A DNA stretch of 64,000 nt from Opitutaceae bacterium. Lineage in GTDB: Bacteria > Verrucomicrobiota > Verrucomicrobiia > Opitutales > Opitutaceae. The DNA is taken from assembly GCA_028280945.1 (NCBI GenBank), contig JANQKV010000049.1, forward strand, positions 186,001 through 250,000, read 5' to 3'. A program made the position numbers and the translations under genes. Below the pieces are notes generated by a model that was not told the DNA's origin, did no database searches, and worked only from the letters and a program-made list of their open reading frames with translations. Below are positions 17,701 through 25,144 of this stretch, in pieces (within the stretch, counting starts at the first letter, position 1; each line of letters opens with the position of its first letter).

Positions 17701-18374
17701 GCGTTACTGATGTGATGCCCCGGCCCTCGGTGAAGGTGTTCAACCAGTTCTCCAACCTTCTGGCCGAAAACACAGGTTGGGAATCGGGCGATGCCGAAGC
17801 GATCACGGCGGCTTCGGCGTTGGTCGGCGCATTTCCGCTCCCCGCCGGTTCGGCTGACTCGGCCCTTATTACGACGGTTGCTCCCGGGCCCTACACTGCC
17901 CAAGTTGTCCCGGCCGATGGCACGGGAGGAAACGTTCTGGTCGAAGTTTACGATGTCACCGCCGGTAGTGGGTTTTTGCTCAACCAGTCTTCCCGGGGAG
18001 AAATTCGAGTGGACCAGGAAGTTCTGATTGCCGGATTTGCGGTCAGCGGCTCCGCTCCGCGTCTCGCCTTGATTCGGTGCGTGGGACCAACACTCGGTGA
18101 CTTCGACGTCACCGCGCCCGTGGCCGACCCGGAACTCAAGGTTTTTAATGCCAATCAGGCTGAGATCGCGGCCAACGACAACTGGTCGGATCGCCCCGAT
18201 GCCGCTGCAATCTCCACGGCGGCCGAGACGCTGGGAGCGTTTGCGTTTCCCGCCGGATCGGCTGATGCCGCCGTCTTGGTGGAACTCAGCCCCGGGGCCT
18301 ACACCGTTCATGCCCGCGGCGTGGGTGGAGCGCTGGGAACGGTCCTGTTGGAAGTCTACTTTCTCGCTCAGTAG
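14796..18374 (+). CDS. Secreted PL6-family polysaccharide lyase (alginate / chondroitinase-B-like), multidomain
   Basis: 1192 residues from a GTG at 14796, chosen because it opens directly into a signal peptide (MPRFVIPLCLASVGLLSAPAQ). Domains: N-terminal beta-sandwich (about 22-260), fibronectin type III (about 268-352), Ig-like (about 365-450), a right-handed beta-helix PL6 catalytic domain (about 450-860), and two tandem C-terminal domains (928-1055 and 1058-1192). K668 in 'SNKSGANVYRYNTF' and R689 in 'LTLRHGN' are 21 residues apart, as are the catalytic Lys250 and Arg271 of chondroitinase B. PL6 enzymes cleave alginate or dermatan sulfate by beta-elimination. The substrate cannot be read from sequence; alginate is the commoner choice. 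Confidence 0.9.
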   Translation: MPRFVIPLCLASVGLLSAPAQTYYANTFESDSVGEQPAGEFRFTPGSNDSGNGATIVGTSSTPSALVGSRSLYLYDFVGDLVTGQGTHLRTEFAGGENVSNIRVDFVFRRGTADINAGDPDTRFHFAVGRANQSLNNSDFRPFEIRIVNNGDFVVNSRDGSASVGTHQTNGANTLTILANSHDTDSVAFSDGTLGNGSVDPNTLQVFLNGVALGAFPFHQTPDPDNAPQIDFYASNNDLGQFAFYQDSKRQGELVVDNLSITSLTETPASLTAPTGLSATAPSSTSVQLTWIDNADNEESYSVQRDSGTGFGQVADLPAGSTSYTDTGLTDNTTYSYRVIARAGITSSEPSNVVMVTTPEQIVPLIQELSGPSTVATGEDAQVTVTAVGRAPLSYQWYRGAAGDVSDPVAGATSAGLVLGGLTTSTTVWVRVSNASGTADSSALLITVREPGSVVVNTASELEAALESTGPGDVILLANGTWDDAVIRLTGQGTSSNPITVGAETPGQVILTGDSRAQIGGRYTVLRDLVFSGTYTGNDDEVIQFRNGSSDPASFARVTNVSIIDYVPADGRDTDWVSFYGTNNRLDHSYLKGHDVVGVTVVVEVDDTPGNHRIDHNHFDDRKSGGGENGWETMRIGVSDTSLSDSATTVEHNLFSRLDGEIEIISNKSGANVYRYNTFLDCSGTLTLRHGNNCRVDSNLFLGRDRDGSGGIRVIGEDHVIVNNHIEGTRARDGAAITVYAGVDGGALNEYFAANRSLVAFNTIVDNSGPAISVGTGFGSRDRTVLPRDVRIANNVFSRPDSSTVAYVIGEAEEDATWTSNLFFNAPLGLASTAGFVEQDPQFSFDPLRLISLPASSGPVADAASTGIMDLPLDLDGRARDGMPDLGAIEVSALASPAVIDAATAANTGPSYLSSNRDPAIPNADLVNSSVRALSDSGDAILINGFVVGGNDIKSILVRTVGPALADFGVTDVMPRPSVKVFNQFSNLLAENTGWESGDAEAITAASALVGAFPLPAGSADSALITTVAPGPYTAQVVPADGTGGNVLVEVYDVTAGSGFLLNQSSRGEIRVDQEVLIAGFAVSGSAPRLALIRCVGPTLGDFDVTAPVADPELKVFNANQAEIAANDNWSDRPDAAAISTAAETLGAFAFPAGSADAAVLVELSPGAYTVHARGVGGALGTVLLEVYFLAQ

Positions 18375-18429
18375 ATCGGATCGACATTGATCTGGCGTCC
18401 GGTCGGCCGCACTTCAGCGTGGACGGATC

Positions 18430-19029
18430 ATGCTTCGATTGCTTCTGAGCTGGTTTCTGTCCTCATCCCTGAACCTGGCGGCGGCGTTGTTGGATTGGGA
18501 GGTGCGAGCAGGCGAGGAGAAATGGTGGCGCGAGCACGACGGAGTCATTATCGGGGGATCGCTTGATGAATGGATCCCGACCAATACGTTCATCACCTCG
18601 CGGCAACGTTTTGCGGACTTTGAGATGAACCTTCAGGTGAAACTCGTGGGCGGCTCGCCGCCCAACGCCGGAATCCAAATTCGCAGCGAACGGATCCCAA
18701 ATCACCACGAAATGGTCGGATACCAGGCGGATGTAGGGCCGGACTACTGGGGGAAACTCTACGACGAGTCCCGCCGAAACCGAGTGATTGGCGAGTGGGT
18801 CAACGCAGCGGCGGAGAAAGCGGTGAAACCCGGCTGGAACGACTATCGAATTCGTGCCGAAGGTTCGCGCATCCGGATTTGGATCAACGGCGTGCTGACG
18901 TGTGACTTTGTGGAAACGGATCCGGATATTCCGCTCGAAGGCTTGATCGCATTGCAGACCCACAGTGGTGATCCGTTTGAGGTGCACTACCGCAACATCG
19001 GGATCATGCCGCTCGGCGCCGGAGAATAG
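18430..19029 (+). CDS. Exported DUF1080 / 3-keto-disaccharide hydrolase-domain protein
   Basis: 199 residues with an N-terminal hydrophobic export segment (MLRLLLSWFLSSSLNLAAALL). The body has the DUF1080 jelly-roll pattern: 'WWREHDGVIIGGSLDEWIPTNTFITSRQRFADFEMNLQVKLVGGSPPNAGIQIRSERI' in pieces, 'MVGYQADVG', 'WNDYRIRAEGSRIRIWINGVLTCDFVETD' and 'GLIALQTHSGDPFEVHYRNIGI'. The fold is shared with lectins and glycosidases, and characterised members hydrolyse 3-keto-glycosides. It follows the PL6 lyase by 55 bp and may be co-transcribed with it. The gene to its right is convergent, 15 bp away. Confidence 0.88.
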   Translation: MLRLLLSWFLSSSLNLAAALLDWEVRAGEEKWWREHDGVIIGGSLDEWIPTNTFITSRQRFADFEMNLQVKLVGGSPPNAGIQIRSERIPNHHEMVGYQADVGPDYWGKLYDESRRNRVIGEWVNAAAEKAVKPGWNDYRIRAEGSRIRIWINGVLTCDFVETDPDIPLEGLIALQTHSGDPFEVHYRNIGIMPLGAGE

Positions 19030-19044
19030 GTGGGCGCACGAAGG

Positions 19045-20541
19045 CTATTGTGCCCAAGCCGGCAGGTCGGTCGTGATTTCGAAGACCGGGATCGCGATCA
19101 GATACATGGCCATGGTCATGAGGATGACGCCGATGAAGTTCAGCCAGATCCCACATCCCGCCATCGTGGGAATGGCGATTCGCCCCGAGGCAAAAACAAC
19201 TGAGTTTGGCCCCGTCCCGGCCGGCAGCATGAACGCGCACGAGCAGGCGACCGTGCCGGGAATCATGAGCAAAAGTGGGTTGGTTTGACCGGCGATCGCC
19301 ATCGTCGCCAGCACCGGCACAAAAATGTTCGCCGTTGCGGTGTTCGAGTTGATCTCGGTGAGAAAGCTCAGGCAAATGATGATGGCGAGGATCAGGAAGA
19401 AGACGGGAAACTCGCTGATGATCCCCATCTGGTCCCCCAGCCAAGTGGTCAGGCCGGTCGCCTGAAAACCGCTGGCCAGACAGTAACCGCCTCCCACGAT
19501 CATTGCGACGCCCCACGGGATGGTTTGGGCGACCTTCCAATTCATCAACCGGGGGGGACGTTTGCCGGGCTCGCCGGGCGCTCCCGACGGAATGATGAAC
19601 AACAGGATCATGCCGAGGGCGGCGACGGTTCCATCGTCAACCCGGTCGGCGATGCCGAGCAGCGTCGACCAACCGGGCAGGGTGAACGCCCCCACGACAA
19701 AGTCTTTGCGGAAAATCCAACCGAGCACCGTCAAGGTACCCACCCAGGCGACCCGTTGCTCCGCCTTGCTGATTGACCCGAGTTCGCGCCACTGGGCTTC
19801 GATCGATTCCCGACTGCCTCCCAGCTCACCTCCGACTTTGAAGAATTTCACGAGATAAAACCACGCGATGGGGAGGAATATAGCGGTGAGGGGCAGGCCA
19901 AACATCAGCCACTTCAGAAACGAAATCTCGGGAGCGGCCGGAAAAAGCTCCTTGAGCATGCCGGCAAAAACCAGATTGGGAGGCGTGCCGATCAAGGTGG
20001 CGACTCCGCCGATCGTCGCGGCGTAGGCCACGCTGATGACCAGCGCCGTGGCAAACCGATCCGCGCCTCGGCCTTCATCGCGAGAGAGCAGGGCGAGGGC
20101 GATCGGCAGCATCATGAGCGACACCGCGAGGTTGGAGAGCCACATCGAAAGCAAAGCTGTCGCGATCATGCTGCTGGCCAGAACGCGTTTCCGGCTCGTG
20201 CCGATGCGCCGAATGATGCCCAGGGCGATGCGGCGATGCAGTCCGTTTAACTCGATCGCCTTGGCGATGACCAACGAACACAGAAACAGCAGCACGAAGG
20301 ATTGGCCGAAATTTGCCGCCGTGGCCTTGGCGCCCAATACTCCGGTCAAGGGGAAGAGCACCAGGGGCACAAAACTCGTCGCCGCGATGGGAATTGCTTC
20401 GGTAATCCACCACGCGGCCATGAGCAAAGTAACCGCGGCCGCCATCTTTCCCTCCGGCGTCAGCCCCGCCGGGGTGGGTGCGACCGCCGTGGCAACAAAC
20501 AGGAAGATGCCGAGAATGAGGCCAAAACGACGATACAACAT
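19045..20541 (-). CDS. SLC13/DASS-family anion:sodium symporter
   Basis: 498 residues, polytopic, with about 11-12 hydrophobic segments. Diagnostic features are 'MAAWWITEAIPIAATSFVPLVLFPLTGVLGAKATAANFG' near the N-terminus, the first SNT motif 'IGGVATLIGTPPNLVFAGM' in the middle and 'LTEINSNTATANIFVPVLATMA' followed by 'MLPAGTGPNSVVFASGRI' near the C-terminus. The family imports di- and tricarboxylates or sulfate with sodium; the substrate here is unknown. It is convergent with the DUF1080 gene and divergent from the acyltransferase gene (133-bp gap). Confidence 0.93.
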   Translation of the reverse strand: MLYRRFGLILGIFLFVATAVAPTPAGLTPEGKMAAAVTLLMAAWWITEAIPIAATSFVPLVLFPLTGVLGAKATAANFGQSFVLLFLCSLVIAKAIELNGLHRRIALGIIRRIGTSRKRVLASSMIATALLSMWLSNLAVSLMMLPIALALLSRDEGRGADRFATALVISVAYAATIGGVATLIGTPPNLVFAGMLKELFPAAPEISFLKWLMFGLPLTAIFLPIAWFYLVKFFKVGGELGGSRESIEAQWRELGSISKAEQRVAWVGTLTVLGWIFRKDFVVGAFTLPGWSTLLGIADRVDDGTVAALGMILLFIIPSGAPGEPGKRPPRLMNWKVAQTIPWGVAMIVGGGYCLASGFQATGLTTWLGDQMGIISEFPVFFLILAIIICLSFLTEINSNTATANIFVPVLATMAIAGQTNPLLLMIPGTVACSCAFMLPAGTGPNSVVFASGRIAIPTMAGCGIWLNFIGVILMTMAMYLIAIPVFEITTDLPAWAQ

Positions 20542-20674
20542 GGGGGTAAGCGGGATGGAGGCGCGTTGCTAATCTTGCGCGGCCCAACCCCACCGGCGGT
20601 TGAGAGAATGGCAAGTGTGAGGTGCGGGATTGAGTTGAAACTTTTGTAAAGTACGCTCCGTTGGGACAATCCCC

Positions 20675-22915
20675 ATGCATGTTGAACCCCGCTTCACTCG
20701 CTCGACCCTGCCGTGGTTGATTGAAATCTTTGTCGCCCTGATCGCGCGCTGCCTCTACCGCGTCAAGTCATCGGGAGCTGGAAACCTTCCCGCAGGCGGG
20801 GCGTTGGTCGCGTCGAATCACCTGTCATATGCCGACCCGGTGGCTCTGCAGTTGGCCTGTCCCCGTCCGCTGCGTTTTGTGGGTTACGAAGGCTTGACCA
20901 AGCGGCATTGGTTTTTCCGCCTCGTGTTTAAACTCAGCGGTGCGATTTCGATATCTTCCACCGAAGCGCTTTCCGCTACTCGTGCGGTCGTCGAGCACCT
21001 GAAAAAGGGTGAGCTGGTGGTTATCTTTGTCGAAGGCAGCATCTCGCGCACCGGCCAGCTCATGAAGCTCCACCGGGGTTACGAGATCATGGCCAAACAG
21101 GCCAATGTTCCGGTGGTTCCCGTGGCCCACGATGGGCTGTGGGGTTCTGTGTTTTCGTTCTCCGGCAACCGTTACCTCTTCAAGTCTCCGCGTCTCATGC
21201 GCACGCATGTGCACGTCGAGTGGGGCCGGGCCCGTCCGGTCAGCGAGTTGCCGGTCGATCGCCTGCGGCAAGAGATTCTTGATCTTGGTCACACGGCCTT
21301 CACCCAACGTCCGCAGCTCAAACGCCACCTTGGCCGTGAGATTGTGCGCGGACTGGCGCGGCGACCCTGGCGGTTGGAAATTGTCGACCGGTCGGTGGGG
21401 CGTCGTGCAGTTAAGGCAGGTGCTTTGTTGGCCGCCGCGGCGGCGTTTTCGCGCCACATTCGTAAAACGATTCCCGAGCGGCGGGTCGGCGTCGTGCTGC
21501 CTCCCGGAGCCGGCGGCAGCATTGCCAATCTCGCGGTGCTTTGCGCAGGCAAGATTCCTGTGAACCTGAACTTCACCGCGGGGCGGGCGGCCATATTGGC
21601 GAGCATGAAGCTTGGCGAAATTGAGACCGTTATCACCGCAAAGGCCGTGCAGGACAAGGTGAAGGATTTTCCGTGGCCGGAGAAATCCATCGACCTTGCT
21701 TCCGAAATCAAGGCCATGGGAGGCAAGAAAGTGATTCTACCGTGGTTGCTGGCCGCTTGGGTGCTGCCCAACCAATGGATCGCCAACATGCTGGATTTGC
21801 CCAAACGGGGAGACGAGGAGGAGGCAGGCTTGCTCTTCACCAGCGGCAGCTCGGGTGAGCCCAAGGGGGTCGTGCTCACCCATCGCAACATCTTGTCCAA
21901 TTGTTGGCAGATCTCCTCTCTCGGCGTCCTGCCGGATACGGCCACCATGATCGCCTGTCTGCCGATCTTCCATTCTTTCGGGTTCACGGTCACCATGTGG
22001 TATCCGATGATGCGGGGCTGCAAAGTGGTGAGTGTGCCCAGTCCCCTGGATACGCGCGGCATCATTGATGCGATCAAAGAGGAACAGGCCAGCGTGCTGG
22101 TCGGGGCACCCACGTTCCTGCGTCCCTTCGCGAAGCGGGCTGAACCGGCCGAGGTGACTTCACTCAACCTGGTGGTCACGGGCGCGGAGAAGATGCCGAT
22201 GGACCTCTACGAGTTCTTCCTCGACAAGTTCAGAATCGAATTGATGCAGGGCTACGGCCTCACCGAGACCACTCCGGCCACCAACATCAATCAACCTGAC
22301 CCGCCGGTGCCGGCGGGATGGGGAGGAGACCCGCAGGAAGCCAAGCGCCTTGGCTCGGTGGGTCGCATGATGCCGGGCATGACCGCCCGTATCCTGAATC
22401 CAGATACAATGGAGGAGATACCCGCCACCGAGCAGGGCATCGTGGCTTTCCGGGGCGGCAACGTATTTGGGGGCTATCTCAAGAATACCGAAAAGACCAA
22501 GGACGCCTTCCACGACGGGTGGTTCGTGACCGGCGACCTGGGCAGGTTTGACGATGATGGTTTTCTTTACATCGAAGGCCGTCTGTCCCGGTTCTCCAAA
22601 ATAGGTGGCGAAATGGTGCCGCACGGCACGGTGGAACAGCGCATCATCGAAACCTTTGAACTGGACCAAAGTGAAGGTTATGTAGTCGCGGTGATGGGTG
22701 TTCCCGACCCGGGCAAGGGTGAGGCGTTGGTATTGCTTACCACCTTTGATCTCACTGCGCGAGAAGTGCGCGATCGCCTGCTCGAAGCCGGAATTCCGAA
22801 TCTCTGGGTGCCACGTCACGTGGAGAAAGTCGACGCCATCCCAGTGCTGGGAACCGGCAAGCTCGATTTGAAAGCCTGTCGCGACGCCGCCCTGTCCGTG
22901 GTGGCCACGGCCTAA
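20675..22915 (+). CDS. Acyltransferase / acyl-AMP ligase fusion (Aas-like)
   Basis: 746 residues. The N-terminal PlsC-type acyltransferase (about 25-205) has the HX4D motif at H49-D54 (NHLSYADP) and 'VEGSISRTGQL'. The C-terminal adenylate-forming domain (about 230-740) has 'LLFTSGSSGEPKGVVLTHRN' near 386, 'GYGLTETTPATN', 'GDLGRFDDDGFLYIEGRLSRFSKIGGE' and the terminal lysine region 'GTGKLDLKACRD'. E. coli Aas uses both activities to re-acylate lysophospholipid. Unlike Aas/LplT operons there is no lysophospholipid flippase here. A role in recycling lysolipids or activating an exogenous acid is inferred. Confidence 0.9.
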   Translation: MHVEPRFTRSTLPWLIEIFVALIARCLYRVKSSGAGNLPAGGALVASNHLSYADPVALQLACPRPLRFVGYEGLTKRHWFFRLVFKLSGAISISSTEALSATRAVVEHLKKGELVVIFVEGSISRTGQLMKLHRGYEIMAKQANVPVVPVAHDGLWGSVFSFSGNRYLFKSPRLMRTHVHVEWGRARPVSELPVDRLRQEILDLGHTAFTQRPQLKRHLGREIVRGLARRPWRLEIVDRSVGRRAVKAGALLAAAAAFSRHIRKTIPERRVGVVLPPGAGGSIANLAVLCAGKIPVNLNFTAGRAAILASMKLGEIETVITAKAVQDKVKDFPWPEKSIDLASEIKAMGGKKVILPWLLAAWVLPNQWIANMLDLPKRGDEEEAGLLFTSGSSGEPKGVVLTHRNILSNCWQISSLGVLPDTATMIACLPIFHSFGFTVTMWYPMMRGCKVVSVPSPLDTRGIIDAIKEEQASVLVGAPTFLRPFAKRAEPAEVTSLNLVVTGAEKMPMDLYEFFLDKFRIELMQGYGLTETTPATNINQPDPPVPAGWGGDPQEAKRLGSVGRMMPGMTARILNPDTMEEIPATEQGIVAFRGGNVFGGYLKNTEKTKDAFHDGWFVTGDLGRFDDDGFLYIEGRLSRFSKIGGEMVPHGTVEQRIIETFELDQSEGYVVAVMGVPDPGKGEALVLLTTFDLTAREVRDRLLEAGIPNLWVPRHVEKVDAIPVLGTGKLDLKACRDAALSVVATA

Positions 22916-23031
22916 GGCGTCGTCCGATTTTCCTGCTTCTTCCATAAGCTCGGATTTGTGCGATTGTCCCGGGTTTTGGCGGATTGTTTGAGCTCTCGGC
23001 TGGGCGCGCTTTTCACGACGCTACCCAGATC

Positions 23032-24018
23032 ATGATACGTATCTCTGCGGCACCCCGGGGGGTGATTTACCTGCGCGTGGCAATCGGCGTCCTGGCCGGC
23101 GTGTTCACGTCGTATGTAAACGCCGCGGATCCTGCGGTGCCCACGGTCGCGACGGGGTCGTTGGAGCGATTGCAGGTACAGCCCTCCAACGGGCTGCCGT
23201 CGCGGTGGGTCGACGTTTGGCTGCCGCCGGGCTACGATCCGGATGCGAGTTACCCGGTGATTTACATGCAGGACGGGCAGGCGTTGTTCGATGCGGAGAC
23301 GACCTGGAATGGACAGGAATGGGGCGTGGATGAAACCTTGGGGGCCATGATCGAGACCGGGGAAGTACCCCCAACGATTGTGGTGGGAGTCTGGAATGCG
23401 GGGCCGGCACACCGTCATCCCGAGTATTTTCCCCAAAGGCCGTTCGAATCGCTTCCAGTGGAAGTGCAAGCGGCCTTGTTGGCCGAGGGGCGGGGAGAGG
23501 ATGGTCCCGATCTGTTTTCCGGCAAAGTGCGTTCAGACCGCTATCTTTCGTTTCTTGTGCAGGACCTGATTCCACTGATCGAATCCCGTTATCCCGTGCG
23601 TGCGGATCGTTCCGCACGATTTGTCATGGGCTCGAGTATGGGTGGCATGATTTCGATCTACGCGGTTTGCGAGTATCCCGGGGTGTTTGGCGGCGCGGCC
23701 TGTTTATCAACGCATTGGCCGGGCATCTTTCGCAACGACGACAATCCGATCCCGGGCGCATTCATCGCCTATTTGGAATCATGCCTGCCGCCTCCCAATC
23801 AACACCGGTTGTATTTTGATCGAGGCGATGCCACGCTCGATGCTTTGTATCCTCCCCATCAAACCCGCGTGGACCAACTCATGGAGAGCCGCAACTTTGA
23901 TCAAGATCATTGGATGTCGAAGACTTTCCCCGGGGCCGACCATAGTGAGAATGCCTGGCAGGCGCGTCTGGCCATTCCGTTGCGCTTTCTGTTGCAGCCG
24001 CATTCACCGACGGAATGA
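23032..24018 (+). CDS. Exported alpha/beta-hydrolase esterase (Fes/esterase D type)
   Basis: 328 residues from the ATG at 23032, which starts a signal peptide (MIRISAAPRGVIYLRVAIG...YVNAA). The frame is open to a TTG at 22984, but that would bury the signal. The 'putative esterase' core shows 'VDVWLPPGYDPDASYPVIYMQDGQALFD', the nucleophile elbow G-S-S-M-G with S202, an acidic 'YFDRGDATLDALY' and a late 'FPGADHSENAWQARL' that supplies the histidine. Such periplasmic esterases remove acetyl or feruloyl groups from polysaccharides or open siderophore esters. Nothing adjacent fixes the substrate. Confidence 0.88.
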   Translation: MIRISAAPRGVIYLRVAIGVLAGVFTSYVNAADPAVPTVATGSLERLQVQPSNGLPSRWVDVWLPPGYDPDASYPVIYMQDGQALFDAETTWNGQEWGVDETLGAMIETGEVPPTIVVGVWNAGPAHRHPEYFPQRPFESLPVEVQAALLAEGRGEDGPDLFSGKVRSDRYLSFLVQDLIPLIESRYPVRADRSARFVMGSSMGGMISIYAVCEYPGVFGGAACLSTHWPGIFRNDDNPIPGAFIAYLESCLPPPNQHRLYFDRGDATLDALYPPHQTRVDQLMESRNFDQDHWMSKTFPGADHSENAWQARLAIPLRFLLQPHSPTE

Positions 24019-24245
24019 GAGGATGGGGCAGATAGGGGAGTTTGTAGGGTCTGCTAGCCCCGAATCATTCGGTTGTGTGCTCGCTGTCTCAGCCGGCAAA
24101 TTCTGACGGCTGGTGGAGACGTTCAGCAGTTCTCTGCAAGCCGGCCTATACCGCTTCCCGTTTAATTGATCTTCAGATGTTGCGATAACCCCTTGGGGGA
24201 CCGTTTTCCCTTTTGCCCGGATCCAAAACTACCGGGGGTCTCAAT

Positions 24246-24986
24246 ATGCCTGAAAACCGATTTGTTGGTGCTGCGGCCCGCAACTACGACAAGGGAGCGG
24301 CCGATATGTTTAAGCCCGGGATACTCAACCCCACGGTCGATTGTCTCGCAGAAATGGCTGAAAATGGGCCGGCTCTCGAATTCGCAATCGGCACGGGTCG
24401 AGTAGCGATTCCACTAGCCGAGCGAGGCCTGTCGGTCTCGGGCATTGAGCTTTCGGCCGACATGCTCGTGGAGTTTCGCGCGAAACCCGGGGCTGCACCG
24501 ATTACCACGGTTGAGGGCGATATGGCCACCACACGAATCGATGGTACGTTTTCGCTCGTCTATCTGGTCTTTAATACGATCACGAATCTCACGACTCAAG
24601 CAGAGCAGGTGGCCTGCTTCGAGAATGCGGCAAGGCATCTTCAACCCGGTGGGCGATTTGTGATCGAAAACTTGGTTCCCAGTATTCGCCGGCTTCCGGC
24701 CGGTGGCATGTCCGTTCCGTTTGCCTTGAGCCAGGATTACGTGGGCATCGACGAATACACCGACCTTACTCATCGGCAGCTTTTTCGTTCTCGGCACTTC
24801 AGCCGTCGAACCGACGGGTGTTTTGTGGAATCGGGAAGCCCTTTCCGATTTGTATGGCCCTCCGAACTCGACCTGATGGCTAGAATCGCAGGTATGACCC
24901 TTGAGCATCGCTGGTCGGATTGGTCCCGTGCTCCATTCACAGGTGAAAGCACCTCTGCGATTAGTGTGTGGCGACTTAGAAAGTGA
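24246..24986 (+). CDS. Class I SAM-dependent methyltransferase
   Basis: 246 residues from the ATG at 24246, preceded by GGGGG as a possible ribosome site. An in-frame TTG at 24213 is less likely. Motif I is 'ALEFAIGTGRVAIPLAERG', with the acidic end of strand 2 in 'VSGIELSADML', motif II near 'VEGDMATTRIDGTFSLVYLVFNTITNL' and 'LQPGGRFVIENLVPS'. This is the Methyltransf_25/ubiE-like fold. Both flanking gaps (227 bp before, 158 bp after) hold nothing recognisable, and the substrate is unknown. Confidence 0.88.
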   Translation: MPENRFVGAAARNYDKGAADMFKPGILNPTVDCLAEMAENGPALEFAIGTGRVAIPLAERGLSVSGIELSADMLVEFRAKPGAAPITTVEGDMATTRIDGTFSLVYLVFNTITNLTTQAEQVACFENAARHLQPGGRFVIENLVPSIRRLPAGGMSVPFALSQDYVGIDEYTDLTHRQLFRSRHFSRRTDGCFVESGSPFRFVWPSELDLMARIAGMTLEHRWSDWSRAPFTGESTSAISVWRLRK

Positions 24987-25144
24987 GGGGATAATCGAGA
25001 TGAGACCGGACCAAGGACTGGGTTTTGTAATTTGGGGGGATGGGTCGGAACTGTCGGCTAAACCTGCGGCGGGGCTGGTTGTGAGGATGTTTATCGTCGG
25101 AATTGCGTTTGCTGCCGCAGACGAGAACAGGAAAAAATAGCTCC

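Noticed and set aside
24901..25140. A 79-codon plus-strand ORF bridging the methyltransferase and FAD-oxidase genes
   Set aside because: Its first part overlaps the methyltransferase in another frame, and the remainder shows no family resemblance.
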